NCBI RefSeq assembly: GCF_012979275.1
Contig: NZ_JABASZ010000010.1
Location: 1-44,843, forward strand
DNA from: Pseudopontixanthobacter vadosimaris
GTDB taxonomy: Bacteria > Pseudomonadota > Alphaproteobacteria > Sphingomonadales > Sphingomonadaceae
Direction of reading: 5' to 3'
DNA length: 44,843 nucleotides
Each line of letters begins with the position of its first letter. Position 1 is the stretch's first letter. The position numbers and the translations under genes were made by a program. Under the pieces are notes generated by a model. The model saw only the letters and a program-made list of their open reading frames with translations. It was not told where the DNA came from and did no database searches. Below are positions 35,472-44,715 of this stretch, one piece after another.

Positions 35472-36767
35472 ATGAGTTTTCCCTGGGCGCAAGCTTACGA
35501 ACCCAAGACCGGCCTGACCAGGTTCCTCGATGAACGGCTGCCGCTGCCGCGTTTCGTCTATAATGCGGTCGGTGCGGGCTATCCGGTGCCGCGCAACCTC
35601 AATTACATGTGGAATTTCGGCGTTCTCGCCGGTTTCGCGCTGATGCTGCAGATCGTCACGGGCATAGTCCTGGCCATGCATTATGCGCCGAACGCTCTCG
35701 TCGCTTTCGCCACGACCGAACACATCATGCGCGACGTCAACTGGGGCTGGATGATGCGTTATGCGCATGCCAACGGCGCCAGCTTCTTCTTCGTCGTCAT
35801 CTATCTGCATATTTTCCGCGGGTTGTTCTATTCCTCCTACAAGGCCCCGCGCGAGATGATCTGGCTGCTGGGCGTGGTCATCTTCCTGCTGATGATGGCT
35901 ACCGCTTTCATGGGCTATGTCCTTCCATGGGGCCAGATGAGCTTCTGGGGCGCGAAGGTCATCACCGGCCTGTTCGGCGCCATCCCGCTGGTGGGCGAGC
36001 CGCTGCAGGTGTGGCTGCTGGGCGGTTTCGCGCCCGATAATGCCGCGCTCAACCGCTTCTTCAGCCTGCATTTCCTGCTGCCTTTCGTCATCGCCGGGGT
36101 GGTCATCCTGCATATCTGGGCGCTGCATATTCCCGGATCGTCGAACCCGACGGGTGTCGAGGTGAAGGGCGAGAGCGATACCGTGCCGTTCCATCCCTAT
36201 TACACGGCGAAGGACGGCTTCGGGCTGGGGATCTTCCTGCTCGTCTTCATGGCCTTCGTGTTCTTCCTGCCGAATTACCTGGGCCATCCCGACAATTACA
36301 TCGAGGCGAACCCGCTCTCTACGCCCGCGCATATCGTGCCCGAATGGTATTTCTGGCCTTTCTACGCCATTCTGCGCGCCTTCACGCAGGACATCTTTTT
36401 CATCCCCGCGAAGCTGCTGGGCGTGCTCGCGATGTTCGCGTCGATCCTGGTGTGGTTCTTCCTGCCCTGGCTGGACAAGAGCCCGGTACGGTCCGGCCAT
36501 TATCGCCCGCTGTTCCGCAAGTTCTTCTGGTTCGGCCTGATCCCCACCATGCTGGTTCTGTTCTATTGCGGCGGCGCCCCTGCGGAAGAGCCGTTCGTGA
36601 TGCTGAGCCAGATCGCGACCGCATATTACTTCCTGCATTTCCTGGTGATCCTGCCGATCATCTCATCCATCGAGAGGCCGCAGCCGCTGCCCTATTCGAT
36701 TACCGAGGCCGTGCTGGGCTCCGACAAGAAACCCATGCTGGGCGAAAACGCCTCGCCCGCGGTGTGA
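35472..36767 (+). CDS. petB: Cytochrome b of the bc1 complex
   Basis: This is the membrane core of ubiquinol:cytochrome c oxidoreductase, with hemes bL and bH and the Qo and Qi quinone sites. The 431-residue protein has eight membrane helices. Heme-ligand histidines lie in the second helix ([28 protein letters not shown]) and the fourth ([20 protein letters not shown]). The Qo-site PEWY motif is at 290-293 ([15 protein letters not shown]). The length and a single uninterrupted frame indicate an alphaproteobacterial type with cytochrome b and subunit IV fused. It lies between petA and petC. Confidence 0.97.
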   Translation: MSFPWAQAYEPKTGLTRFLDERLPLPRFVYNAVGAGYPVPRNLNYMWNFGVLAGFALMLQIVTGIVLAMHYAPNALVAFATTEHIMRDVNWGWMMRYAHANGASFFFVVIYLHIFRGLFYSSYKAPREMIWLLGVVIFLLMMATAFMGYVLPWGQMSFWGAKVITGLFGAIPLVGEPLQVWLLGGFAPDNAALNRFFSLHFLLPFVIAGVVILHIWALHIPGSSNPTGVEVKGESDTVPFHPYYTAKDGFGLGIFLLVFMAFVFFLPNYLGHPDNYIEANPLSTPAHIVPEWYFWPFYAILRAFTQDIFFIPAKLLGVLAMFASILVWFFLPWLDKSPVRSGHYRPLFRKFFWFGLIPTMLVLFYCGGAPAEEPFVMLSQIATAYYFLHFLVILPIISSIERPQPLPYSITEAVLGSDKKPMLGENASPAV

Positions 36768-36795
36768 CGAACGCAGGAATTGGAAAGCTACTGAC

Positions 36796-37644
36796 ATGAT
36801 CCGCATAATCGGTATCCTCGCCGGCCTGTTCTTCGCCCTGGGCGTGTTGTGGTCCTTCGCGACCGGCGCATTCACCGCCGCGACCGAAGGTTTCGGCGAG
36901 GAAACCGCCGAACACGCGTTCCACGAATATCCGGCCGAGCTTGATCTGGCGAGCGACGGTGTGCTCGGCACGTGGGACGTTCCGCAGCTGCAGCGCGGAT
37001 TCAAGGTGTATCAGGAAGTCTGCTCAGCCTGCCACGGCCTGAAATTCGTCGCTTTCCGCGATCTTGCCGACCTCGAATATACCGAGGCCGAAATCAAGGC
37101 GATCGCCGCGCAATTCCAGGTTCCGGGCGTGGATCCCGACACCGGCGAAGCGGTCATGCGCGCTGCCGGGCCCACCGATTACATCCCCTCGCCCTATCCC
37201 AATGCCGTGGCTGCGGCTGCGGCGAACAACAACGCCATTCCGCCCGATCTGTCGCTGATCACGAAAGCCCGCCACGACGGACCCGCCTATGTCTATTCGC
37301 TCCTGACCGGATACAGCGCGATTCCCGAGGAACTGAAGGAAGAATTTCCCGACTTCTCCACCCCGCCGGGCCTGTATTACAATCGCTATTTTCCGAACCT
37401 GAACCTTGCCATGGCGCCGCCGCTGACCTCGGCCGGACAGGTGGCCTATGAAGGCGGATCGCCTACGATCGAGCAGATGTCCGAGGATGTCGCCGCGTTC
37501 CTGACCTGGACTGCCGAACCGACCATGGCCAAGCGCAAGTCGATAGGCTGGCCAGTACTGGGCTTCCTGCTGTTCGCCACGATCCTGGCGTGGCTGGCGA
37601 AGAAGCAGATCTGGTCCGGGATCAAGCCGGTGCGTAAGGACTGA
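36796..37644 (+). CDS. petC: Cytochrome c1 of the bc1 complex
   Basis: Cytochrome c1 takes electrons from the Rieske protein and passes them to soluble or membrane cytochrome c. The 282-residue protein begins with a signal peptide-like helix (IRIIGILAGLFFALGVLW). The heme-binding motif is CSACH in VYQEVCSACHGLKFVAFRDL. The sixth ligand methionine is in NLAMAPPLTSAG. A C-terminal anchor (SIGWPVLGFLLFATILAWLAKKQIW) holds it in the membrane. The sequence between the CXXCH and Met motifs is of normal length. petC starts 28 bases after petB, and apt follows 19 bases later. Confidence 0.96.
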   Translation: MIRIIGILAGLFFALGVLWSFATGAFTAATEGFGEETAEHAFHEYPAELDLASDGVLGTWDVPQLQRGFKVYQEVCSACHGLKFVAFRDLADLEYTEAEIKAIAAQFQVPGVDPDTGEAVMRAAGPTDYIPSPYPNAVAAAAANNNAIPPDLSLITKARHDGPAYVYSLLTGYSAIPEELKEEFPDFSTPPGLYYNRYFPNLNLAMAPPLTSAGQVAYEGGSPTIEQMSEDVAAFLTWTAEPTMAKRKSIGWPVLGFLLFATILAWLAKKQIWSGIKPVRKD

Positions 37645-37663
37645 TCCCGTCATTAGCGATCGG

Positions 37664-38200
37664 ATGAGCCTGGCCGATGTAAGCGCGCTCATCCGCACGG
37701 TGCCGGATTTCCCGGTAAAAGGCGTCCAGTTTCGCGACGTCACGACGTTGATCGCCGATGGAGCGGGTCTATCCGCCGCCATCGGGCATCTGACGGATCG
37801 TCTGACCGGGCATGATCTGGCCGCAATCGCCGGCATGGAGGCGCGCGGTTTCATTTTCGGTGCCGCCGTCGCAGCCGAACTGAAGATCGGCTTCGTGCCG
37901 ATCCGCAAGCCGGGCAAATTGCCGGGCCGTACGATCTCGGTCGATTACGCGCTGGAATATGGCGATGATCGGCTGGAACTCGACCCCGATACGATCCGCA
38001 TCGGATCACGAGTGGCTGTCATCGACGACCTTATCGCCACTGGCGGCACGGCCCTGGCCGCGGTCACCCTCCTGCGACAAGCGGGCGCAATTGTCTCGCG
38101 TGCCGAATTCGTCATCGACCTGCCCGATCTGCGCGGTGCCGACCGCTTGCGGAGCGCCGGGGTGCAGGTCGACGCGCTCGTCAGTTTCGCGGGTGACTGA
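37664..38200 (+). CDS. apt: Adenine phosphoribosyltransferase
   Basis: Apt salvages adenine to AMP using PRPP. The 178-residue protein has an N-terminal DFPVKGVQFRDVTTLI, IAGMEARGFIFGAAVA, PIRKPGKLPG, and the PRPP-binding loop VAVIDDLIATGGTALAA (residues of the DD-x-ATGGT type). Its gene lies 19 bases after petC on the same strand, a tight gap that suggests cotranscription with the bc1 genes. The start at ATG 37664 (MSLADVSALI) fits the family length. No terminator was seen before the antiporter gene, and the 109-base gap holds nothing I recognise. Confidence 0.95.
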   Translation: MSLADVSALIRTVPDFPVKGVQFRDVTTLIADGAGLSAAIGHLTDRLTGHDLAAIAGMEARGFIFGAAVAAELKIGFVPIRKPGKLPGRTISVDYALEYGDDRLELDPDTIRIGSRVAVIDDLIATGGTALAAVTLLRQAGAIVSRAEFVIDLPDLRGADRLRSAGVQVDALVSFAGD

Positions 38201-38309
38201 ACCATGCGCATCGGTCCGGATGCCGCTGATCCCTGGTGCGCCGGAGCTGATATGAATTTCGATCAGCCATTCTTTGCCCCGCAGCCATTTACCGCCTAGA
38301 AGCGTGACG

Positions 38310-40157
38310 ATGGAAGAACAGGCACTTGTCATCGCCCTTGTCGGGGTTCTGGGGATCGGGGCACAGTGGATCGCCTGGCGCACCGGCTGGCCAGCCATCG
38401 TGCTGATGCTCGCTGCCGGATTCCTGGCCGGACCAGTCCTGCATATCTTCAATCCCGAAGAAATATTCGGCGATCTGCTCGAACCCATGATCGGCATCGG
38501 CGTCGCGCTGATCCTGTTCGAAGGCGGTCTCAGCCTCGATTTGCGGGAATTGAAACATTCGGGCGATTCGGTCTGGCGGCTCGCCACGGTCGGCGTGATC
38601 ATCGGCTGGGCGCTGGGCGCGGGCGCGGGGTACTACATAGCCGGCCTCGTCTGGCCTGTGGCCATCCTGTTCGGCGGCATCCTGGTGGTGACCGGCCCCA
38701 CTGTCGTCCTGCCGCTGCTCCGGCAGTCGAGCGTTCAGGCCCGACCCGCTTCGGTGCTGAAATGGGAATCCATCGTCAACGATCCGACCGGTGCCCTGCT
38801 GGCGGTGATCGCCTATGAATATTTCCGCCTGTCGGCAGATGGTGCGACCGTGTTCGAAGTGGTTCCTCCGCTGCTGATCGCAGCCGTGATCGCCGGTCTG
38901 ATCGGTTATGGCGCGGCCTGGGTCATCGCCTGGACCTTCCCGCGCGGAGCGGTGCCCGAATATCTGAAAGTGCCGGTCCTCTTCACCACCGTGATCGGTG
39001 TTTTCGTGCTCTCCAACCAGATCGAGCATGAAGCCGGCCTCGTCGCGGTCACGGTCATGGGCGTGGCACTGGCCAACATGAATGTCTCCAGCCTGCGGTC
39101 GATCCACCCGTTCAAGGAAAATATCGCCGTCCTGCTGGTGTCGGGCATCTTCATCCTGCTGTCAGCCTCGCTGGAAGTGGAGGAACTGTCCTATCTCAAC
39201 TGGCGGTTCGGCCTGTTCCTGCTCGCGCTACTGTTCATCGTCCGCCCCGTTACCGTGCTGCTCAGCCTGCTCGGCACGTCGATGCCGTGGAACGAACGGC
39301 TGTTCGTCGCCTGGATCGCACCGCGCGGCATCGTGCTTGTCGCCATTTCCGGCCTGTTCGCTCTGCGGTTGAGCGAGCTTGGCTATGCCGATGGCAATGT
39401 CCTGATCGGCCTCAGCTTCGCCGTGGTGGTCACCACCATTGTCGCCCATGGCTTCACCATCGACCTCGTCGCGCGCTGGCTGAAGATCAAGGGCAACGAA
39501 CGGCCTGGCCTGCTGATCGTCGGCTCCAATTCCTGGACTATCGCGCTGGCCGAACAGATGCACGAGTTGAAAACACCGGTGATGATCGTGGATTCGAGCT
39601 GGCAACGCCTCACTCCGGCGCGCCAGAAGGGCCTGCCCTTCTATCACGGCGAGATCCTGAACGAGGCGACAGAACATAATCTCGACCTCAACCCGTTCCA
39701 GGTGCTGGTGGCTGCGACCGAGAACGAGGCTTATAACGCGCTTGTCTGCAATGAATTCGCTTACGAGATCGGCCGGGATTCGGTTTATCAGCTAGGTGAC
39801 GTGAACGAAGCGGATCCCCGTGCCTTGCCCGAGAGCCTGCGGGGGCGGGCCCTGTTCGAATCGGGCTTCGGGGTGGAGGATGTGAACGAGCGACAGGCGG
39901 AAGGGTGGGTCTTCCGGAAAACGAAGCTGTCCGACCAGTTCGACTTCGATGACGCGCAGGAAAAGCTGCCCGATACGGCACATATGCTGCTGCTGCTGCG
40001 GGAGAGCGGACGCATGCGCTTCTTTACGCATGCATCACGCCCCGAACCGCGCGCGGGTGACCTCATCCTCAGCTATACGCCGCCGGTGACCCGCACCGCG
40101 GAGGAAAAGGCAGCAAAGAAAGCGGCGCGCCGCGGACCGAAGCCGCAGCCGACGTAA
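38310..40157 (+). CDS. Cation/proton antiporter with C-terminal TrkA-N-like domain
   Basis: This 615-residue inner-membrane antiporter of the CPA1 (NhaP-like) type starts at ATG 38310. About twelve helices span residues 1-400. The key acidic pair is in ESIVNDPTGALLAV, with VALILFEGGLSLD and APRGIVLVAISGLFALRLSE also typical. A cytoplasmic domain follows from about residue 405 (RPGLLIVGSNSWTIALAEQMHE ... PVMIVDSSWQRL). It resembles a TrkA-N/RCK nucleotide-binding fold, but the glycine motif is degenerate. The tail is Lys/Arg-rich. Na+ or K+ exchange is likely; the ion cannot be set from sequence alone. Confidence 0.87.
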   Translation: MEEQALVIALVGVLGIGAQWIAWRTGWPAIVLMLAAGFLAGPVLHIFNPEEIFGDLLEPMIGIGVALILFEGGLSLDLRELKHSGDSVWRLATVGVIIGWALGAGAGYYIAGLVWPVAILFGGILVVTGPTVVLPLLRQSSVQARPASVLKWESIVNDPTGALLAVIAYEYFRLSADGATVFEVVPPLLIAAVIAGLIGYGAAWVIAWTFPRGAVPEYLKVPVLFTTVIGVFVLSNQIEHEAGLVAVTVMGVALANMNVSSLRSIHPFKENIAVLLVSGIFILLSASLEVEELSYLNWRFGLFLLALLFIVRPVTVLLSLLGTSMPWNERLFVAWIAPRGIVLVAISGLFALRLSELGYADGNVLIGLSFAVVVTTIVAHGFTIDLVARWLKIKGNERPGLLIVGSNSWTIALAEQMHELKTPVMIVDSSWQRLTPARQKGLPFYHGEILNEATEHNLDLNPFQVLVAATENEAYNALVCNEFAYEIGRDSVYQLGDVNEADPRALPESLRGRALFESGFGVEDVNERQAEGWVFRKTKLSDQFDFDDAQEKLPDTAHMLLLLRESGRMRFFTHASRPEPRAGDLILSYTPPVTRTAEEKAAKKAARRGPKPQPT

Positions 40158-40233
40158 ATGGCAGCGCGGGGCCGATGGCAACCCGCACACTGCAGCCGGC
40201 CAGTCCGGCACGATAGCAAGAAGGGACATTTAG

Positions 40234-40845
40234 ATGATGCGTTGGGGAACCGCCTTGATTGCCTCGATGGCGCTGGCTGGATGCGACAATGACACAATTG
40301 CGCCTGCTTCGGAGGAGACGGCGATCGCCGAACAGGACGGCGCAATGGCGACCAATTCCATTATCCGCCCCGACATCGAGGTCGTGCGCGAAGAGCCGGC
40401 GATGCAGGATTTGAAAGCGGTGATCCCCTTTGCCGAAGGCGGCGCTGCATTGGGCCCGGCAGCCGAGGCCATGCTGGCGGAAATTCTCGAATCGCCGCAG
40501 GTTGCGATCGGCGGTCCCATCGTCCTGCGCGGACATAGCGACTCGGTCGGACGCGACGAGGCCAATCTTCGCGCTTCGCTTGCAAGGGCCGAAGCCGTGC
40601 GCGACTATCTGGTGCAGAATGGTATAAGCGAAAGCCGCATACGCGTGATCGCGCTGGGTGAAATGCGGCCCATCGCCCCGAATGCAACCGAGGAAGGCGA
40701 GCCTTACGAGGAAGGCCGCGCCGCAAACCGGCGTGTCGAACTGTTCGTGGACGTGCCGGACGGCCCGCCGGCGGAGCCTCCAATCGAACCCCTGATTTCC
40801 ACGACAGACGAACCTTCGCGCGAAATCGGGGGAGCGATCAACTGA
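40234..40845 (+). CDS. OmpA-family lipoprotein
   Basis: This 203-residue protein has a short lipoprotein signal (MMRWGTALIASMALAGC, Cys17 lipidated). A roughly 55-residue acidic linker precedes an OmpA/MotB domain with VLRGHSDSVGRDEANLRASLARAEAVRDYL, SESRIRVIALGEMRP and the peptidoglycan-contact motif NRRVELFV. A Pro/Glu-rich tail follows. ATG 40234 has AAGAAGGG ahead of it. It is a second member of this family in the window, smaller than and without the glycine zipper of the one at 14.2 kb. Its 3' end overlaps the 3' end of the convergent cysQ by 8 bases. Confidence 0.88.
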   Translation: MMRWGTALIASMALAGCDNDTIAPASEETAIAEQDGAMATNSIIRPDIEVVREEPAMQDLKAVIPFAEGGAALGPAAEAMLAEILESPQVAIGGPIVLRGHSDSVGRDEANLRASLARAEAVRDYLVQNGISESRIRVIALGEMRPIAPNATEEGEPYEEGRAANRRVELFVDVPDGPPAEPPIEPLISTTDEPSREIGGAIN

Positions 40846-41623
40846 TTGCGGATTCTACAGCAGATCGGGCGACGAGCGCGAGCACGCGATCGGCATATTC
40901 CTGGCGGCATATGAGCAGATCGGGGATGAAGGTGTCGGCATTGTTGTAGCGCATGGCTGCCCCGTCGATGCGCGAACAATGCAGACGATGTGCCGCCGCC
41001 ACGGCAACCGGCGCGCAGTTGTCCCATTCATGCTGCCCGCCGGAATGCAGGTAGATTTCCGCTTCGCCCCGCACCACGGCCATGGCTTTCGCCCCGGCAG
41101 AACCCATCGGGATGCACTGCGCCCCCAGCATTTCCGCCACGACGGCACCTTCGGCGGCAGGACGGGTGCGGCTGACGACCATGCGCGGAGAAGCCGGTAA
41201 AGGCGGAAGGGGCAGAGGGTGGTCCGACCGCAGCACCGGCGATCCGGCCGTGCCAGGCAAGGCTACGGCGCCGATCACGGCGCGGCCGCCGATGGCGAGT
41301 GCGACATGCACTGCCCAGTCGCTGCGCCCTTCGCCATATTCGCGCGTGCCGTCCAGCGGATCGACGATCCAGACCCGTTCCCGGTTCAGCCGATCCGGAT
41401 TGTCGGTAGATTCCTCGGACAGGATGCTGTCACCCGGCCGGATGTCGCGCAAGGATTCGACGAGCAGCGTATTGGCGGCTGCATCCGCCGCATCGCCTAG
41501 TTCGCGCCCCGTCAATCCGGTGCGATCGCGCAGCTCCAGCAAGAGCTGGCCCGCCTCTGCCGCAAGCACGGCGGCGAGTTCGGCATCCTGCGCGTTCATG
41601 GCAGCCCGATCGGCTTCGTTCAC
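40838..41623 (-). CDS. cysQ: 3'(2'),5'-bisphosphate nucleotidase CysQ
   Basis: CysQ dephosphorylates PAP (adenosine 3',5'-bisphosphate), the by-product of PAPS use, and can act on PAPS. The 261-residue protein has [40 protein letters not shown] (DPLDGT metal site), and [20 protein letters not shown] near the C-terminus, all typical of CysQ. It starts with GTG 41623, whose bases overlap the cysNC stop (GTGA), so it is the last gene of cysD-cysNC-cysQ. That position fits recycling of PAP made downstream of the CysC kinase. ATG 41599 is an alternative start. Confidence 0.93.
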   Translation of the reverse strand: MNEADRAAMNAQDAELAAVLAAEAGQLLLELRDRTGLTGRELGDAADAAANTLLVESLRDIRPGDSILSEESTDNPDRLNRERVWIVDPLDGTREYGEGRSDWAVHVALAIGGRAVIGAVALPGTAGSPVLRSDHPLPLPPLPASPRMVVSRTRPAAEGAVVAEMLGAQCIPMGSAGAKAMAVVRGEAEIYLHSGGQHEWDNCAPVAVAAAHRLHCSRIDGAAMRYNNADTFIPDLLICRQEYADRVLALVARSAVESAIS

Positions 41624-43572
41624 AGCTGCGGTACCCAGACGCCGAGGATGCGGGCAGCAATGGCCGCCGCAGCTTCGTCAGGCGTGGTGTTCATCGTGTC
41701 GATGACCATTTCGGCATTCTCCGGGCGTTCATAGGGGCTGTCGATTCCGGTAAAGTTCTTCAGTTTGCCGCTGCGCGCCTTGGCGTAAAGGCCCTTGGCA
41801 TCGCGGCGTTCCGCTTCCTCCAGCGGCGTGTCGACGAAAATCTCGCAGAACTCGCCTTCCGGCAGCATTGCCCGGACCAGCTCGCGTTCGGCACGGAAGG
41901 GGCTGATGAAAGCCGTGAGCACGATCAGCCCGGCATCGGTCATCAGGCGCGTCACCTCGCCCACCCGGCGGATGTTCTCGATCCGGTCGGCATCCGTGAA
42001 CCCGAGGTCGCGGTTCAGCCCGTGGCGGATATTGTCGCCATCGAGCAGGAACGTATGCTTGCCCGCCGCGTGCAGCTTCTTTTCCACCAGATTGGCGATG
42101 GTCGATTTGCCCGAACCGGAAAGGCCGGTGAACCATAGCACCTGCGGCTTCTGCCCCTTGGCAAGGGCGCGGGTCTCGCGGTCGATGTCGAGCGCCTGCC
42201 AATGCACGTTCTGCGCCCGGCGCAACGCAAAATTGATCATGCCCGCGCCCACGGTTGCATTCGTCAGCTTGTCGATCAGGATGAAGCCGCCCAGCGTCCG
42301 GTTCTCTTCATAAGGCGCGAATGTCAGCACCCGGTCGCATTGCACTTCGGCCACACCAATCTCGTTCAGCTCGAAGGTGGTCGCGGCGAGACGGTCGAGC
42401 GTGTTGACGTTGATACTGTATTTCGGCTGCTGGACGGATGCGGTGATCGTCTGGGTTCCCAGCTTCAGCCAATATCCGCGCCCCGGCATCAGCGCCTCGT
42501 CACTGAGCCAGACGATCGAGGCGTCGAACTGGTCGGCGCTTTCGGGCGGATCGCCGGCGCTGGCGATCACATCGCCGCGGCTGCAATCGACATCGTCTGC
42601 CAGCACCAGAGTGACGGACTGTCCCGCGACCGCTGCCTGAAGATCGCCCCCGAACGCCGCGATGCGCGCGATCCGTGTCGTCCGGCCGGAGGGCACGATG
42701 CGCACTTCGTCGCCCGGGCGCACCGTCCCTGCCGCGATCCGGCCTGCGAACCCGCGAAAATCGAGATCGGGCCGGTTGACCCATTGTACGGGCATCCGGA
42801 ATGACTTGTCCTGAAGAATGGATGTGCCGATATCGACCTGTTCGAGATGGGTGATCAGGCTCGGCCCGGAATACCACGGCGTCTGCGGCGATGGGGCGGA
42901 GGCGATGTTGTCGCCCCGAAAACCGCTGATCGGTATGGCGGTGAAGGCAGCTATGCCGATCCTGTCCGCAAAACCCGCATAGTCACGGCAGATTACGTCG
43001 AAGATGGCCTGATCATATCCGACCAGATCCATCTTGTTCACCGCTAACACGATGTTCCTGATGCCGAGCAGATGCGCGACATAGGAATGGCGCCGGGTCT
43101 GCGTCAGCACCCCCTTGCGCGCATCGACCAGGATAACGGCGGCATCCGCCGTCGACGCACCGGTGACCATGTTGCGGGTATATTGTTCATGGCCGGGCGT
43201 GTCGGCGACGATGAATTTGCGTTTCTCGGTCGAGAAGAAGCGATAGGCGACATCGATGGTGATGCCCTGCTCCCGTTCTGCCGAGAGCCCGTCGACCAGC
43301 AAAGCGAAATCGAGGTCCGTTCCTTGCGTGCCGTGGCGGCGCGAATCGCTTTCCAGGGCCGCCAGCTGATCTTCGAAGATCATCCGCGAATCGTAGAGCA
43401 GCCGACCGATCAGGGTCGATTTGCCGTCATCCACACTGCCGCAGGTAATGAAGCGCAGCAGCCCCTTTTCCCGGTGACTGGCCAGATAAGCGTCGATGTC
43501 CTCTGCCGCCAGAGCGTCGGTGGCGTAGCCGGACCGGGCGATCGTATCGGATGAAGCATGGGGCGGCACCAT
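41620..43572 (-). CDS. cysNC: Fused sulfate adenylyltransferase large subunit/APS kinase (CysNC)
   Basis: This is a bifunctional 650-residue protein. The CysN part is a translation-factor-like GTPase that drives CysD to make APS from sulfate and ATP: P-loop GSVDDGKST (45-53), [13 protein letters not shown] and NKMDLV, then an EF-Tu-like domain II. The CysC part phosphorylates APS to PAPS: P-loop GLSGSGKST near 483, [15 protein letters not shown], and [28 protein letters not shown]. The fusion is of the NodQ type found in many proteobacteria. ATG 43572 overlaps the cysD stop (TGATG). No break or frameshift is seen. Confidence 0.95.
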   Translation of the reverse strand: MVPPHASSDTIARSGYATDALAAEDIDAYLASHREKGLLRFITCGSVDDGKSTLIGRLLYDSRMIFEDQLAALESDSRRHGTQGTDLDFALLVDGLSAEREQGITIDVAYRFFSTEKRKFIVADTPGHEQYTRNMVTGASTADAAVILVDARKGVLTQTRRHSYVAHLLGIRNIVLAVNKMDLVGYDQAIFDVICRDYAGFADRIGIAAFTAIPISGFRGDNIASAPSPQTPWYSGPSLITHLEQVDIGTSILQDKSFRMPVQWVNRPDLDFRGFAGRIAAGTVRPGDEVRIVPSGRTTRIARIAAFGGDLQAAVAGQSVTLVLADDVDCSRGDVIASAGDPPESADQFDASIVWLSDEALMPGRGYWLKLGTQTITASVQQPKYSINVNTLDRLAATTFELNEIGVAEVQCDRVLTFAPYEENRTLGGFILIDKLTNATVGAGMINFALRRAQNVHWQALDIDRETRALAKGQKPQVLWFTGLSGSGKSTIANLVEKKLHAAGKHTFLLDGDNIRHGLNRDLGFTDADRIENIRRVGEVTRLMTDAGLIVLTAFISPFRAERELVRAMLPEGEFCEIFVDTPLEEAERRDAKGLYAKARSGKLKNFTGIDSPYERPENAEMVIDTMNTTPDEAAAAIAARILGVWVPQL

Positions 43573-44528
43573 CAGAAATACCCCTCCTGCTTCTTCTTTT
43601 CCATGCCTGCGCCGTCATCGTCACGGTCGATGGCGCGGCCCTGCCTTTCGCTCGTGGTGGTCAGCAGCATTTCCTGCACCACGTCGCGCAACGTGGCCGC
43701 CTCGCTCTCGACGGCGCCGGTCAGCGGGTAGCAGCCCAGCGTGCGGAAGCGGACGGAGCGCATCTCCGGTTCCTCGCCCGGTGCTAGCGGGAAGCGTTCA
43801 TCATCGACCATCACCAGCATGCCGTCGCGTTCCACCACCGGACGGGGAGCGGCAAGATAGAGCGGCACGATCTCTATGCCTTCGGCCATGATATATTGCC
43901 AGATATCCAGCTCGGTCCAGTTGGACAGGGGAAAGACCCGGATGCTCTCGCCCTTCGCCAGACGGGTATTGTAGAGGTTCCACAATTCGGGCCGCTGGTT
44001 CTTCGGATCCCATCCATGGCGAGTGGTGCGGAAGGAAAAGACCCGTTCCTTGGCGCGGGCCTTCTCCTCGTCGCGCCGCGCACCGCCAAAGGCCGCATCG
44101 AACCCGTAATGGTCGAGCGCCTGCTTGAGCCCTTGAGTCTTCCACATGTCGGTGTGCATCGGGCCGTGGTCGAAGGGATTGATGCCGCGCTGCCGGGCTT
44201 CCTCATTCTGCCAGATCAGCAGGTCCATGCCCGCATCCTTCGCGATACGATCGCGCAAGGCATACATCTCGCGGAACTTCCAGGTCGTGTCGACATGCAG
44301 CAGCGGGAAGGGCGGCGGCGCGGGGTAAAAGGCCTTGCGCGCCAGATGCAGCATGACCGCGCTGTCCTTGCCCACGGAATAGAGCATGACCGGATTGCTG
44401 CATTCGGCCACCACCTCGCGCATGATGTGCATGCTTTCGGCCTCGAGCCTGTCGAGATGGTTGAGGCGCAAGGACATCGGATCGGGCGCCTTGTCTTGCG
44501 ATTCCTGAGCGGGGGCAGAATGGGACAT
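43572..44528 (-). CDS. cysD: Sulfate adenylyltransferase small subunit CysD
   Basis: CysD is the catalytic ATP-sulfurylase subunit that pairs with CysN. The 318-residue protein has the PP-loop motif [14 protein letters not shown] near residue 51, [36 protein letters not shown], and [15 protein letters not shown]. These are all characteristic. The C-terminal end is charged (EKKKQEGYF). It is the first gene of cysD-cysNC-cysQ; its stop overlaps the next start. The promoter must lie in the 110 bases before it, next to tRNA-Gly, which reads the other way; I could not identify a convincing -10/-35 pair on that strand. Confidence 0.96.
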   Translation of the reverse strand: MSHSAPAQESQDKAPDPMSLRLNHLDRLEAESMHIMREVVAECSNPVMLYSVGKDSAVMLHLARKAFYPAPPPFPLLHVDTTWKFREMYALRDRIAKDAGMDLLIWQNEEARQRGINPFDHGPMHTDMWKTQGLKQALDHYGFDAAFGGARRDEEKARAKERVFSFRTTRHGWDPKNQRPELWNLYNTRLAKGESIRVFPLSNWTELDIWQYIMAEGIEIVPLYLAAPRPVVERDGMLVMVDDERFPLAPGEEPEMRSVRFRTLGCYPLTGAVESEAATLRDVVQEMLLTTTSERQGRAIDRDDDGAGMEKKKQEGYF

Positions 44529-44597
44529 GCTGCCCGGCTAGCTAGGGCGGGGCAGGGCAAAGGCAAACAAAGAATGCGTTGGCGCGTTTAAAGCATG

Positions 44598-44626
44598 TTG
44601 ACGCAGCCCTGCAGATGGTGGCAATC
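44598..44626 (+). promoter_or_regulatory. Possible promoter of tRNA-Gly
   Basis: TTGACG (44598-44603) and GCAATC (44621-44626) are 17 bases apart, 13 bases before the tRNA. The -35 is good and the -10 is poor. The short distance fits a tRNA promoter. Confidence 0.35.
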
Positions 44627-44639
44627 GCAACCGCAGCGG

Positions 44640-44713
44640 GCGGGTATAGCTTAGTGGTAAAGCCCTAGCCTTCCAAGCTAGTGATGCGGGTTCGATTCCC
44701 GCTACCCGCTCCA
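44640..44713 (+). tRNA. tRNA-Gly(TCC)
   Basis: This is a 74-base cloverleaf with encoded CCA. The acceptor arms GCGGGTA and TACCCGC pair fully. The D-arm is GCTTAGTGGTAAAGC. The anticodon stem CTAGC/GCTAG holds loop CTTCCAA, anticodon TCC (Gly, GGA/GGG). The T-arm is GCGGG TTCGATT CCCGC. An IS3-family element begins two bases after the CCA end. Confidence 0.97.
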
Positions 44714-44715
44714 GT

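Noticed and set aside
35358-36638. 426-codon frame opposite petB
   Set aside because: It has Glu/His-rich composition typical of antisense to membrane proteins and no domain.
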